Of a DNA stretch of 9,499 nucleotides, positions 1 to 6,963 are shown piece after piece. The DNA is from Gammaproteobacteria bacterium (GTDB lineage Bacteria; Pseudomonadota; Gammaproteobacteria; UBA7966). Below the pieces are notes generated by a model that worked only from the letters and a program-made list of their open reading frames with translations, had not been told where the DNA came from and searched no databases. Location of the stretch: NCBI GenBank assembly GCA_003485715.1, contig DNIF01000160.1:1-9499 (forward strand). Reading direction: 5' to 3'. Numbering within the stretch: the first letter of the stretch is position 1; every line of letters begins with the position of its first letter. A program made the position numbers and the translations under genes.

Positions 1-496
1 GAATGCGCTGCGGATCATTGGGATGAATGCGTGTGGCAGCAATCGGATCCACCGCCAGCAGTCGCTGGTGCAGACGCGGTGCGCCCTCGTCGGCCAGCAG
101 CGCCTGCAACTCGGCACGCACGCCGGGATCGCTCGGCGGCAACGCGGACAAGCCCGTGCTCAGGGCGCGGAAGTAGAGCCCCGTGCCACCGACCAGGAGT
201 GGCGTGCGACCGCGTGCGAGGCAGCCCTCGATGGCATGAAGCGCATCCGTGCGAAAGCGGGCGGCGGAGTAGGCCGCGTGCGGATCGACGATGTCGATCA
301 AGTGATGGGGACATACCATGCGCTCGGCGAGCGTCGGCTTCGCCGTGCCGATGTCCATGCCCCTATACACCAGGGCCGAATCCACGCTCACGATCTCCAC
401 CGGGTGGTGGCGGGCCAGCATCAGGGCAAGGGCCGTCTTGCCGGTGCCCGTGGGTCCCAGCAGGCACCAGACAACTGGCCGTTGGGGCGAATTCAC
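1..496 (-). CDS. miaA: tRNA dimethylallyltransferase MiaA, N-terminal half (3' part beyond the window)
   Basis: MiaA transfers the dimethylallyl group of DMAPP to A37 of tRNAs that read codons starting with U (i6A37), in the cytoplasm. The 165 visible residues open with a P-loop, GPTGTGKT (14-21). They continue with VSVDSALVYRGMDIGTAKP (37-54), the DMAPP/tRNA region with the conserved Asp39, then HHLIDIVDP and LVGGTGLYFRAL (101-112). All of these match the E. coli order. E. coli MiaA has about 316 residues, so roughly half is missing past position 1. The start is GTG at 496-494. It overlaps the mutL stop as GTGA, and GGAG at 505-502 lies five bases upstream, a good ribosome site. Within the P-loop, Gly-Thr replaces the Ala-Ser of the E. 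coli motif GPTASGKT. The place after mutL is the usual gammaproteobacterial one; hfq often follows but is outside the window. Confidence 0.96.
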   Translation of the reverse strand, partial: MNSPQRPVVWCLLGPTGTGKTALALMLARHHPVEIVSVDSALVYRGMDIGTAKPTLAERMVCPHHLIDIVDPHAAYSAARFRTDALHAIEGCLARGRTPLLVGGTGLYFRALSTGLSALPPSDPGVRAELQALLADEGAPRLHQRLLAVDPIAATRIHPNDPQRI

Positions 497-2352
497 GGTA
501 GCTCCGCGCCCGCTGCCCCCAGCGCGATCCAGTGCCAATACGGCCGGTAAGGCGAGGACGGCGCGCAGGCCGGGGCATCGCCCGGTGACGGCAGAGAGGG
601 CCAGTCGATCGCCGGGAGATCCGCCTCGCTCGCCCGCTCCGACCACACGGCGAGCAGCCGATCGCAAAACCAGCGCGCCCAGCCGGCGGCCTCGGCACCC
701 GGGGCCTCGCGTGCATGACGCGCGAGCGCCGCACTCAAGGCCTCGGCATGCAGCAGCGCCAACGGCTCGGGCAGCGTGAGCAGCAGCAGCTCGGCACCAC
801 TTTCAGCCGGTTGCAGGTGGATTTCGAGCCCCAGCCTGCCGAGCATGCCACGCGCGGCCTCCACGGCAGCGGCCGACTCGGCGTCGATGGTCGCACGCAC
901 CGGCACCAGCAGGCGTTGCCCAGCGACGGCTGCGTCCCCGGTGCCGCCCGCCAATGCGCGCCAGGCACGGTCGGCGAGCCAGCGCGCCGGATCGAGCAGA
1001 TGCAGTCCACCCACCGCCGGCGCGACCCAGGCGCGACCGCCAGCGACCCAGCCACCTCCCGCGGCGGCCGCGGGCGAAGACCTCTTCGCTGCATCCACGC
1101 CGACGGTGCCCGGCCACTGGGCATATCCTTGGGTACTCCGACGCTCGCCCCCGCGAGACGCCGCCCAGGCACCGCTTGCAACCTCCTCCGCGACCCCCTC
1201 CGCAACATTGGGCAGCGGAGCCGTCGCCCGCGAGAAGCCCGTCAAGTCTGCCGAACGAGTGTGATTTTCCGACCCGACCGCAGGTGGCCAGACCATGCCG
1301 GCGGGGGGCACGGCGGCCGTGACCTCCGCCGCTGCCGCCAGCACCGCGCGCAGACTGCTCAGCACGAAATCCTGCACCCGCCGCGCGTCGCGATAACGCA
1401 CCTCGAGTTTCATCGGGTGGACGTTGACGTCGAGCGTCTCCGGGGCGAGCAGCAGATGCAGGCAGTAGGCCGGTTGGCGGCCGGCGGGCAGGGCCTCGCC
1501 GCAGGCCATGCGCACGGCACGCGCCAGCGCCGGGTCACGCACCACACGACCGTTCACCGTCCACAGCGCAAGACCGGTGTGCGCGGGCGCGAAGTGCTGC
1601 GGCGGGGCGATCCATCCACTGATTTCCAGCCCGGACGCCCTGGCCTCGACCGGGCGCATCGCGCGGGCGAAGGGCCTGCCGAAGAGGCCAGCCACCCGGA
1701 CTGCCAGCGCGTCCGGCCCAACCGCTGCCGCGATGCTGAATCCCCGACGACCGGGATGCTCGAGCCGAAAGGACACCTCTGGACGCGACAGCGCCAGCCG
1801 GCGCAGGAACTGCTCCACCTGCTCGAATTCGGTCGCCTCGGCCTTGAGGAAGCGCCGTCGCGCCGGGACGTTGTAGAAGAGGTCCTCGACCTCCACCGTC
1901 GTGCCGGGCGGATGGGCCACGGGGTGCGGCCCGCTCGGCGGCGCCGAGACACCTTCCTGTCGCACCTCGAAGGCCGCGGCGTCCGGGCCAGCGCAGGAGG
2001 CGATGCGCAAGCGCGAGACCGAGGCGATGCTCGGCAGTGCCTCGCCCCGGAAGCCCAGACTCGCGAGGGTATCGAGGTCGGCCAGCCGCGTGAGCTTGCT
2101 GGTGCAGTGGCGACCGAGGGCCAGCAGCAACTCCTCGGCCGGGATGCCGTGGCCATCGTCGCGCACCCGGATCCGGCCAATGCCGCCGCCGGCCAGTTCC
2201 ACCCGCACCTGATGTGCCCCGGCATCGAGGGCGTTCTCGACCAGCTCTTTCACCACCGACGCCGGCCGTTCGATCACCTCGCCGGCGGCGATCTGATCGA
2301 TGAGCAGGCCGGGCAGTTGCCGGATCGGGGGGCGGATGGGGGGGCCTGTCAG
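493..2352 (-). CDS. mutL: DNA mismatch repair protein MutL (non-standard start, probably CTG)
   Basis: MutL is the ATP-driven dimer that links MutS-bound mismatches to strand incision. With CTG at 2352 as start it has 619 residues (E. coli 615). GHKL ATPase motifs are clear: QIAAGEVIERP (20-30), KELVEN with catalytic Glu36 and Mg-binding Asn40, DDGHGI (65-70), RHCTSK (81-86), GFRGEAL (100-106) and VEDLFYNVPARR (155-166). The transducer part contains LDVNVHPMK. A long Ala/Gly-rich linker leads to a C-terminal dimerisation domain. That domain lacks the DQHA(X)2E(X)4E endonuclease motif (LLDPARWLAD stands there), as in MutH-dependent MutL. The start is a problem. The frame is open up to a stop at 2391-2389, but the first GTG (2277) falls inside the conserved GEV motif, and no ATG, GTG or TTG lies before it. 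CTG at 2352 overlaps the amiB stop as CTGA, copying the ATGA and GTGA junctions nearby. ATC at 2337, seven bases after AGG, is the alternative (614 residues). Confidence 0.95.
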   Translation of the reverse strand: MTGPPIRPPIRQLPGLLIDQIAAGEVIERPASVVKELVENALDAGAHQVRVELAGGGIGRIRVRDDGHGIPAEELLLALGRHCTSKLTRLADLDTLASLGFRGEALPSIASVSRLRIASCAGPDAAAFEVRQEGVSAPPSGPHPVAHPPGTTVEVEDLFYNVPARRRFLKAEATEFEQVEQFLRRLALSRPEVSFRLEHPGRRGFSIAAAVGPDALAVRVAGLFGRPFARAMRPVEARASGLEISGWIAPPQHFAPAHTGLALWTVNGRVVRDPALARAVRMACGEALPAGRQPAYCLHLLLAPETLDVNVHPMKLEVRYRDARRVQDFVLSSLRAVLAAAAEVTAAVPPAGMVWPPAVGSENHTRSADLTGFSRATAPLPNVAEGVAEEVASGAWAASRGGERRSTQGYAQWPGTVGVDAAKRSSPAAAAGGGWVAGGRAWVAPAVGGLHLLDPARWLADRAWRALAGGTGDAAVAGQRLLVPVRATIDAESAAAVEAARGMLGRLGLEIHLQPAESGAELLLLTLPEPLALLHAEALSAALARHAREAPGAEAAGWARWFCDRLLAVWSERASEADLPAIDWPSLPSPGDAPACAPSSPYRPYWHWIALGAAGAELP

Positions 2353-3719
2353 GGTGTCACGCGACCTGCAATGAGGGCCCCGGAGACATCATCCCGGCTG
2401 AAGTAGCGGCGGATCCCGCCCATCAGCGCCTTGGCCAGGGTGCGCTGGTGGTTGCGGTCGGCCAGCCGCCGCTCTTCGTCGGGATTGCTGATGTAGGCCG
2501 TCTCCACCAGCACCGAGGGGACGTCCGGCGACTTCAGCACGGCAAAGCCGGCATGCTGCACCTCCTTGCGGTGCAGGTCCGTCACGCCACCCAGGGCCTG
2601 GAGCAATTCGGCCGCCACCCGCTCTGAGGCCTGCTGGGTGCCGGTCTGGGCGAGATCGAGCAGCACACTGCGCACCATCGGATCGGGATGGTCGAGGCTC
2701 ACATCACCCAGGAGATCGACGGCGTTCTCGCGCTCGGCAAGCAGCCGGGCCTGTTCGCTCGAGGCCCCGCGGCTCGACAGCACGTACACCGAGGAGCCCT
2801 GCACCTCGCGCTGGTGGAAGGCATCGGCGTGGATGGAGAGGAAGAGATCAGCCCCGCGTTCGCGGGCGATCTGCGTGCGTCGACGCAGCGGAATGAAGAC
2901 ATCACGATCGCGCGTGAGGATGGCGCGCATACCGGGTTCCCGGTCGATCAGCTTGGCGAGTTCGCGTGCGATGGCGAGCGTGACATCCTTCTCGCGCGTG
3001 CCGTGCCGCCCGGCTGCCCCCGGATCCACGCCACCGTGGCCGGGGTCGATGGCGACGACGAGTGTCCGCTGCCGCGCACCCGCCTTCGCCAGAGGTTTCG
3101 CAGCCCGCTGCGGGGCGGCCACCGGAGCAGTCGGCCCCGACTCTGCGCGCACCGCATGGGCCGGGGCCGCAGGGGGCTCTGCTGGTGCGCGCTGACGCTG
3201 CATTGGAGCTGGTTCGGGAGCAGCAACTCGTGTGCCTTTGGCTGCGGCGATCCTCGGGGTAACCTCCGCCGACGGGCCTTGCTGCGCAGCATCGCTTGCC
3301 ACACCGGCGGCCGGCCAGGGCAGGGCCTTGCGCGCGCGCGGCGAGACCTCGATGACGAGCCAGCTACCGCGACCCGACTCATGGCGCACGCCGAGCACGG
3401 TAGTCGTGAGCTGCGCCGGACCGGTGAGGTCGAACACCAGCCGCAGGCCGTCCCCGTTGCGAGCGCCCCAGCGCAACCCGGCCAGTTCCGGGGTACGCAC
3501 CTCGGGCTTGCGCGGCCCCGACCAGGTCGCGCGGGCGAGGTCGATGACCAGCCGATCCGGCCCTTCCACACTGAACACCTGGTGGTCGAGTTCACCCGCG
3601 ACGGCGATCTCCACCCGGCTGCGGTCGAGCAGTGGCCACACGCGCAGGTCCAGCACCTCGGCGGCACGGGCGAGGCCGGAGCCGAGGAGCAACAGGGCTG
3701 CGAGCAGGAGACGGGACAT
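2349..3719 (-). CDS. amiB: N-acetylmuramoyl-L-alanine amidase AmiB/AmiC type, periplasmic
   Basis: This zinc amidase cuts the bond between N-acetylmuramic acid and L-alanine in peptidoglycan and splits the septum during cell division. The protein has 456 residues. A signal peptide MSRLLLAALLLLGSGLARA (1-19) is followed by an AMIN domain (about 21-125) that targets the septum. An Ala/Pro-rich linker (about 130-218) leads to the Amidase_3 domain (about 220-440). Zinc and catalytic residues are visible: His228 in DPGHGG, Glu243 in REKD, His297 in LSIHAD and Glu406 in VLVETAYISN. The helical stretch of about 50 residues between strand VYVLSSRG and GFAVLKS is where this family keeps the autoinhibitory helix relieved by EnvC or NlpD. 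E. coli AmiB ends in a LysM domain; this protein has none. I chose the ATG at 3719 because it starts the signal peptide; a TTG at 3773 would add 18 polar residues. The symbol rests on the nnr-tsaE-amiB-mutL order; by domains alone AmiC is equally possible. Confidence 0.95.
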   Translation of the reverse strand: MSRLLLAALLLLGSGLARAAEVLDLRVWPLLDRSRVEIAVAGELDHQVFSVEGPDRLVIDLARATWSGPRKPEVRTPELAGLRWGARNGDGLRLVFDLTGPAQLTTTVLGVRHESGRGSWLVIEVSPRARKALPWPAAGVASDAAQQGPSAEVTPRIAAAKGTRVAAPEPAPMQRQRAPAEPPAAPAHAVRAESGPTAPVAAPQRAAKPLAKAGARQRTLVVAIDPGHGGVDPGAAGRHGTREKDVTLAIARELAKLIDREPGMRAILTRDRDVFIPLRRRTQIARERGADLFLSIHADAFHQREVQGSSVYVLSSRGASSEQARLLAERENAVDLLGDVSLDHPDPMVRSVLLDLAQTGTQQASERVAAELLQALGGVTDLHRKEVQHAGFAVLKSPDVPSVLVETAYISNPDEERRLADRNHQRTLAKALMGGIRRYFSRDDVSGALIAGRVTP

Positions 3720-3772
3720 GCGCTGGACGGCTCCGGAGGACGGCTCAGGGAAATAGCTGGCCGAGCCAGTCA

Positions 3773-3801
3773 ATCTTTGTCGAGCGCCAGTGACTTTTCA
3801 A
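3773..3801 (-). promoter_or_regulatory. Possible sigma-70-like promoter ahead of amiB-mutL-miaA
   Basis: On the minus strand TTGAAA (3801-3796; five of six match TTGACA) is followed after 17 bases by AAAGAT (3778-3773). The latter is a weak -10 that keeps the A at position 2 and the A-T at positions 5-6. It sits in the only clearly AT-rich stretch of the window (about 3775-3850), inside the 243-base gap between tsaE and amiB. It would give a leader of roughly 45 bases. The gap also holds small inverted repeats (CTGGC/GCCAG at 3757-3769; GGATT/AATCC near 3811-3827), with no T-run that would make them terminators. Placement is by eye. Confidence 0.3.
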
Positions 3802-3962
3802 GCCATGGGCGAGGATTTTCTTGCAATCCAATGAAAAATAGGAATTACCTGTGGCCACCAGCCCACGCATTGCGGATCGCCCGGCAACCCCTGGGCGCGT
3901 GCAATCCTGGTCGAACGGACCGTCACAGGCCCGACAGGCCTTCGATTCCGCGGCAGGGCCGG

Positions 3963-4472
3963 CTAGCGAATCGACTGACCTCCCCCAAGACCCTCGACCA
4001 GCCGCTGCACCACGGACTGCGGCAGATCTGCGCCGGATTCGATGTGGATCGCGCGGGTCTCGCCGCTGCCGGTCAGGCGGACGCGCAAGGCGGCCGGGGC
4101 GAACAGACGCGGCTCACGCTCGGGCCATTCGATGAGGCACAGGGCACCGGGACGCAGGTAGTCCTCAAAGCCGATGCCGGCGAGCGGCCGGCCCTCGGGC
4201 AGGCGGTAGAGGTCGAAGTGATGCACCTCGTAGGGCGGCAGGTCGTAACTCTCGACCAGGGTGAAGGTCGGGCTCTTCACCGCGCCCGGATAACCCAGGG
4301 CGCGCAGCAATCCGCGCACGAGGGTCGTCTTGCCGGCGCCGAGGTCGCCGGAGAGGGTCACGTGGCGACCGGGCGGCTGTGACTCGCTGAGCAGGAGCTC
4401 GGCGAGGAAGGCACCCACGGCCTCGGTCCCGACCGGTCCGTCGGTATGCAAGGTGATGGAATGCTGATTCAT
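3963..4472 (-). CDS. tsaE: tRNA threonylcarbamoyladenosine biosynthesis ATPase TsaE
   Basis: TsaE is the small P-loop ATPase that, with TsaB and TsaD, is needed for t6A37 formation on tRNAs reading ANN codons. The protein has 169 residues (E. coli 153). It shows Walker A GDLGAGKTT (42-50), the switch motif KSPTFTLVE (66-74), HFDLYRL (85-91) and CLIEWPER (112-119), all family hallmarks. The extra length is a short N-terminal addition and a longer C-terminal tail. The ATG at 4472-4470 overlaps the nnr stop as ATGA, so its translation is probably coupled to nnr. A GAGG lies only two bases before the ATG, too close for a strong independent ribosome site. It ends in TAG at 3965-3963. The nnr-tsaE-amiB order is that of E. 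coli yjeF-yjeE-amiB. Confidence 0.97.
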   Translation of the reverse strand: MNQHSITLHTDGPVGTEAVGAFLAELLLSESQPPGRHVTLSGDLGAGKTTLVRGLLRALGYPGAVKSPTFTLVESYDLPPYEVHHFDLYRLPEGRPLAGIGFEDYLRPGALCLIEWPEREPRLFAPAALRVRLTGSGETRAIHIESGADLPQSVVQRLVEGLGGGQSIR

Positions 4473-5983
4473 GGCCTCGCCGGGTTCACCAGTGCGCGCA
4501 AGGGGGCCAGCAGATCGGCGGCCAGCAGACCGCGCGGGTGGGCCCCGGCGGCCTCGTCGCCCGCACTCGCGTGCAGCACGGCACCGACGACCGCAGCATG
4601 GAAGGCCGGCAGGCCCTGCACCAGCAGCCCTGCAATCACGCCGGTGAGCACGTCACCCATGCCGCCCGAGGCCATCCCGGCATTGCCTTCCGCCACCACC
4701 ACCGGCGGCTCGCCCGGCGCGGCGACCAGACTGCCCGCCCCCTTCAGCACGACCGCTGCGGCATGGCGCTCGACCAGGCGCGCGAGGGCGGCGAAGCGAT
4801 CGGCCTCGAGCTCTGCCACCGTGACACCGAGCAGGCGCGCGGCCTCGCCCGGATGCGGCGTGAGAATGAGTTCGCCACCCACCCGGGAGGTGCCGGCGAG
4901 CAGCTCGAGGGCGTCGGCGTCGACGATGAGCGGCAGGCCGCTTGCGGCGACTGCGGCGTAGAGTGCGCGCCCCCAGGGACCGCGTCCGAGACCGGGGCCG
5001 ATGGCCACCGCATCGACGCGGGCGAGCAGGGCCTCGAGTTCGCCGGCCTCGCTGACGCCGATGGTCATGATCTCCGGGCGTGCGGCCAGCGCCGAGGCCA
5101 CATGCTCCGGCCGCGTGGCGAGGCTCACCAGGCCGGCACCACAACGCAGGGCCGCCTCGGCCGCAAGCCGCGCCGCACCACCGAGGCCGAGGTCACCGCC
5201 GACCACCAGCAGGTGGCCGTTCGCGCCCTTGTGGGCCGTGGGCGGTCGCGGGCGCAGATGCGGCAGGAGATCGGCCTGGGCAAGCAGCCGGGCGGCCGCC
5301 CCGAGGGGGCTGCGCACCGCTTCCGACGCGCCGAGGTCGGCCAGCAGCAGTTCACCCCGGTGGGCGCGCGCCGCCCCGGTGTGCAGCCCCGGCTTGTCGC
5401 AGATGAAGGTCACGGTGAGCGCGGCCTGCACGGCGACGCTCGCCACCGCGCCGGTGTCGGCATCGAGGCCGCTCGGGATGTCGAGCGCCACGATCGGCAG
5501 GCCAGTGGCATTGAGGGCCGCGATGGCCGTGGCAGCGTCATCAGCGGGCGGGCGGGTGAGGCCGATACCGAAGATGCCGTCGAACCAGAGCTCCGGCCCG
5601 GCCGGCAGATGGCCATCGAAGCGCCGCGGGACGAGGCCGAGGGCAAGCGCCGCGGCCGCGGCCTCAGCCGCCTCCCCCGCAAGCCGTGACGGCTCCACCA
5701 GCGTGACGAGATCCACCCTGAGCCCGGCCGCCGAGGCCTGGGCGGCCACCACCCAGCCATCGCCGCCATTGTTGCCGCTACCCGCCAGCACACCCACGTG
5801 GCGCACGGCGGGCCAGCGGGCGAGTGCCGCATGCAGGGCTGCCCAGCCCGCCCGCGCCATCAGCAGCGCCGCGCAGAGACCATCGACCTCGCGGGCCCGG
5901 GCATCGATGGCCCGGCAGTCCGCCGCGCGGTAGAGCGGCCGACCGGGCGGCAGGGCTGGCAGGGGCGTGGTGTCGCGGTGCAT
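4469..5983 (-). CDS. nnr: Bifunctional NAD(P)HX epimerase / ADP-dependent NAD(P)HX dehydratase
   Basis: Nnr repairs hydrated, inactive NADH and NADPH. The N-terminal YjeF_N domain interconverts the R and S hydrates. The C-terminal ribokinase-like domain dehydrates the S form using ADP. The protein has 504 residues (E. coli 515). The epimerase half shows GSGNNGGDG (68-76), the FDGIFGIGL region (134-142) and DIPSGLDADTG (168-178). The dehydratase half, from about 240, shows HKGANGHLLVVGG (251-263), GPGLG (329-333), VDADALELL (354-362), LTPHPGEAARLLG (374-386), VLKGAG (412-417) and NAGMASGGMGD (434-444), which carries the catalytic Asp444. The chosen ATG is 5983-5981, 17 bases after the orn stop. 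The only purine-rich ribosome-like sequence (AAGAG) directly abuts it, so initiation may be weak or coupled to orn. The frame stays open far upstream through orn, but that part is out-of-frame shadow. The nnr stop overlaps the tsaE start. Confidence 0.97.
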   Translation of the reverse strand: MHRDTTPLPALPPGRPLYRAADCRAIDARAREVDGLCAALLMARAGWAALHAALARWPAVRHVGVLAGSGNNGGDGWVVAAQASAAGLRVDLVTLVEPSRLAGEAAEAAAAALALGLVPRRFDGHLPAGPELWFDGIFGIGLTRPPADDAATAIAALNATGLPIVALDIPSGLDADTGAVASVAVQAALTVTFICDKPGLHTGAARAHRGELLLADLGASEAVRSPLGAAARLLAQADLLPHLRPRPPTAHKGANGHLLVVGGDLGLGGAARLAAEAALRCGAGLVSLATRPEHVASALAARPEIMTIGVSEAGELEALLARVDAVAIGPGLGRGPWGRALYAAVAASGLPLIVDADALELLAGTSRVGGELILTPHPGEAARLLGVTVAELEADRFAALARLVERHAAAVVLKGAGSLVAAPGEPPVVVAEGNAGMASGGMGDVLTGVIAGLLVQGLPAFHAAVVGAVLHASAGDEAAGAHPRGLLAADLLAPLRALVNPARP

Positions 5984-6000
5984 CTCTTGAGCCGCTGCGC

Positions 6001-6564
6001 TCACGCGACCGGGCTCACCTCGGGCAGGCGAATGAAGTGCTGGCGATAGTGGCGAAGCTCCGCGATGGAGTCGTTGATGTCCGCCAAGGCCAGATGGCGT
6101 GAGGCCTTGTCGAAGGCGGGGAGCTGCGGGGCCCAGCGCCGCGCCAGCTCCTTCAACGTGGAGACATCGAGGTTGCGGTAGTGGAAGTAGCGCTCGAGTT
6201 CCGGCATCTCGCGGGCGAGAAAACGGCGATCCTGGCAGATGGAGTTGCCGCACATGGGTGAGGTGTTGGGTGGCACGTGCTGGCGCAGAAAGGCCAGGGT
6301 CGCGGCCTCGGCCTCGGCCACGCCGGTGCGTGACTCGCGCACGCGCTCCGAGAGGCCAGAGGCCCCGTGCTGGCGCCGGTTCCAGTCGTCCATCGCCTCG
6401 AGCAGGGCATCCGCTCGATGTATGGCAATGACCGGCCCCTCCGCCACCGTCTCGAGCTGGCTGTCGGTGACGACCGTCGCGATCTCGATGATGTGATCGC
6501 GCTGGGTATCGAGACCGGTCATTTCGAGGTCGATCCAGATGAGGTTCAGGGCGGATTGGGGCAT
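6001..6564 (-). CDS. orn: Oligoribonuclease Orn (DEDDh 3'-5' exoribonuclease)
   Basis: Orn degrades the last di- to pentaribonucleotides of RNA decay and, in many gammaproteobacteria, the pGpG left from cyclic di-GMP. The protein has 187 residues (E. coli 181) and aligns almost without gaps from memory. All DEDDh residues are present: Asp12 and Glu14 in WIDLEMTGLD, Asp112 in CGNSICQDRRFL, and His157 and Asp162 in HLALAD. Other conserved blocks are MDDWN, YFHYRNLDVSTLKELARRW and ELRHYRQHFI. One difference from E. coli is Cys110 where GNSIGQD has Gly. The ATG at 6564-6562 has AGGA six bases upstream, one of the better ribosome sites in the window, so orn can be translated independently of the cytochrome upstream. 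It precedes nnr by 17 bases; the queG gene found next to nnr in E. coli is absent from this gap. Confidence 0.98.
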   Translation of the reverse strand: MPQSALNLIWIDLEMTGLDTQRDHIIEIATVVTDSQLETVAEGPVIAIHRADALLEAMDDWNRRQHGASGLSERVRESRTGVAEAEAATLAFLRQHVPPNTSPMCGNSICQDRRFLAREMPELERYFHYRNLDVSTLKELARRWAPQLPAFDKASRHLALADINDSIAELRHYRQHFIRLPEVSPVA

Positions 6565-6605
6565 CAGGCTTCCTTGTGCGGTCCCGGTTGGTCAACTGCC
6601 AGTTT

Positions 6606-6634
6606 CCCCTCGAGAGGGGTTGGGGTGAAGTGCA
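6606..6634 (-). repeat. Short palindromic intergenic motif, possible degenerate dispersed repeat
   Basis: The 120-base gap between the cytochrome and orn contains a hairpin, CCCCT-CGAG-AGGGG (6606-6619), flanked on the minus strand by TTCACCCCAACCCCTCT. It resembles the CCCCAACCCCTCTC...GAGGGG intergenic palindromes common in many proteobacterial genomes, which I recall but cannot search for here. A second small inverted repeat, AACT-gcc-AGTT, adjoins it at 6595-6605. No T-run follows on either strand, so it is not a standard intrinsic terminator. It might protect or shape the mRNA between the two genes. Only a genome-wide copy count can show that it is a repeat. Confidence 0.35.
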
Positions 6635-6684
6635 AGTCCACGCGGGCGCTGGTACGGCCCGTGCGCGCAATGGCCTGCCGGCAT

Positions 6685-6963
6685 TCAGCGCAGATGGTAA
6701 AAGCGCGCGTCGAGGAGTTCGACCAGGGTCTCGATCTCCGCTTCACTCCACTCCCCGCCCACCACCCGCGTGCAAGCGCGTACACGGGCAAGCAGGGCGG
6801 CATGCGACTTGATGCGACGCTTGGCCTCCGCGTAGGCCTCCTCGCCATGACAGGCGAAGCATTCAGCACGGTAGCGATCTTCGATGCCGGCAGCCGCCGC
6901 CGGCGTGAGGGTGGCCAGCAGAACGACCGCCAGAACACCCGCCGCATCAATCGACGTAGTCAC
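6685..6963 (-). CDS. Small periplasmic c-type cytochrome, single CXXCH haem site
   Basis: This is a short protein, 92 residues if started at GTG 6963. A hydrophobic stretch VLAVVLLATLTPAAAA (10-25) looks like a signal-peptide core and AAAA-G-I a cleavage site. It is followed by RAECFACHGEEAY with Cys35, Cys38 and His39 for covalent haem, so the mature part should be exported and matured by the Ccm system. There is no Met after CXXCH, so the usual His/Met ligation of class I cytochrome c is impossible; His54 (KSHAALL) and His90 (FYHLR) are candidate sixth ligands. A third cysteine (Cys64, RVRAC) and the FYHLR end recall a family of small gammaproteobacterial monohaem proteins of unknown role. 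The start is unsure. GTG 6963 overlaps recR by 17 bases and gives an N-region without Arg or Lys. The ATG at 6947, in TGATG with the recR stop, is in another frame. Its partner is unknown; nothing else here is respiratory. Confidence 0.8.
   Translation of the reverse strand: MTTSIDAAGVLAVVLLATLTPAAAAGIEDRYRAECFACHGEEAYAEAKRRIKSHAALLARVRACTRVVGGEWSEAEIETLVELLDARFYHLR

Noticed and set aside
715..2406. Long + strand open frame (563 codons) opposite mutL
   Set aside because: Its protein is Arg/Gln/His-rich with no recognisable motif. The opposite strand encodes an intact MutL, and long antisense frames are expected in high-GC DNA.
3757..3769. CTGGC-CGA-GCCAG inverted repeat as an operator or terminator upstream of amiB
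   Set aside because: The stem is short, no T-run follows and there is no known operator match; such repeats arise readily by chance in GC-rich DNA.
3924..3938. AGGCC-TGTCG-GGCCT hairpin after tsaE as a terminator
   Set aside because: The stem is only five bases and no T-run follows on either strand.
2688..4382. Long + strand open frame (564 codons) opposite amiB and tsaE
   Set aside because: It spans two real genes and the AT-rich gap and shows no domain signature; it is a GC-driven shadow.
5984..6670. N-terminal extension of nnr running through orn (733-codon frame)
   Set aside because: The added part is low-complexity and reads orn out of frame. The family N-terminus starts near 5983.
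6564..6947. 128-codon frame starting at the TGATG after recR
   Set aside because: It has no signal peptide or motif. The overlapping frame has a hydrophobic segment followed by CXXCH, and its start is discussed as a frame conflict.
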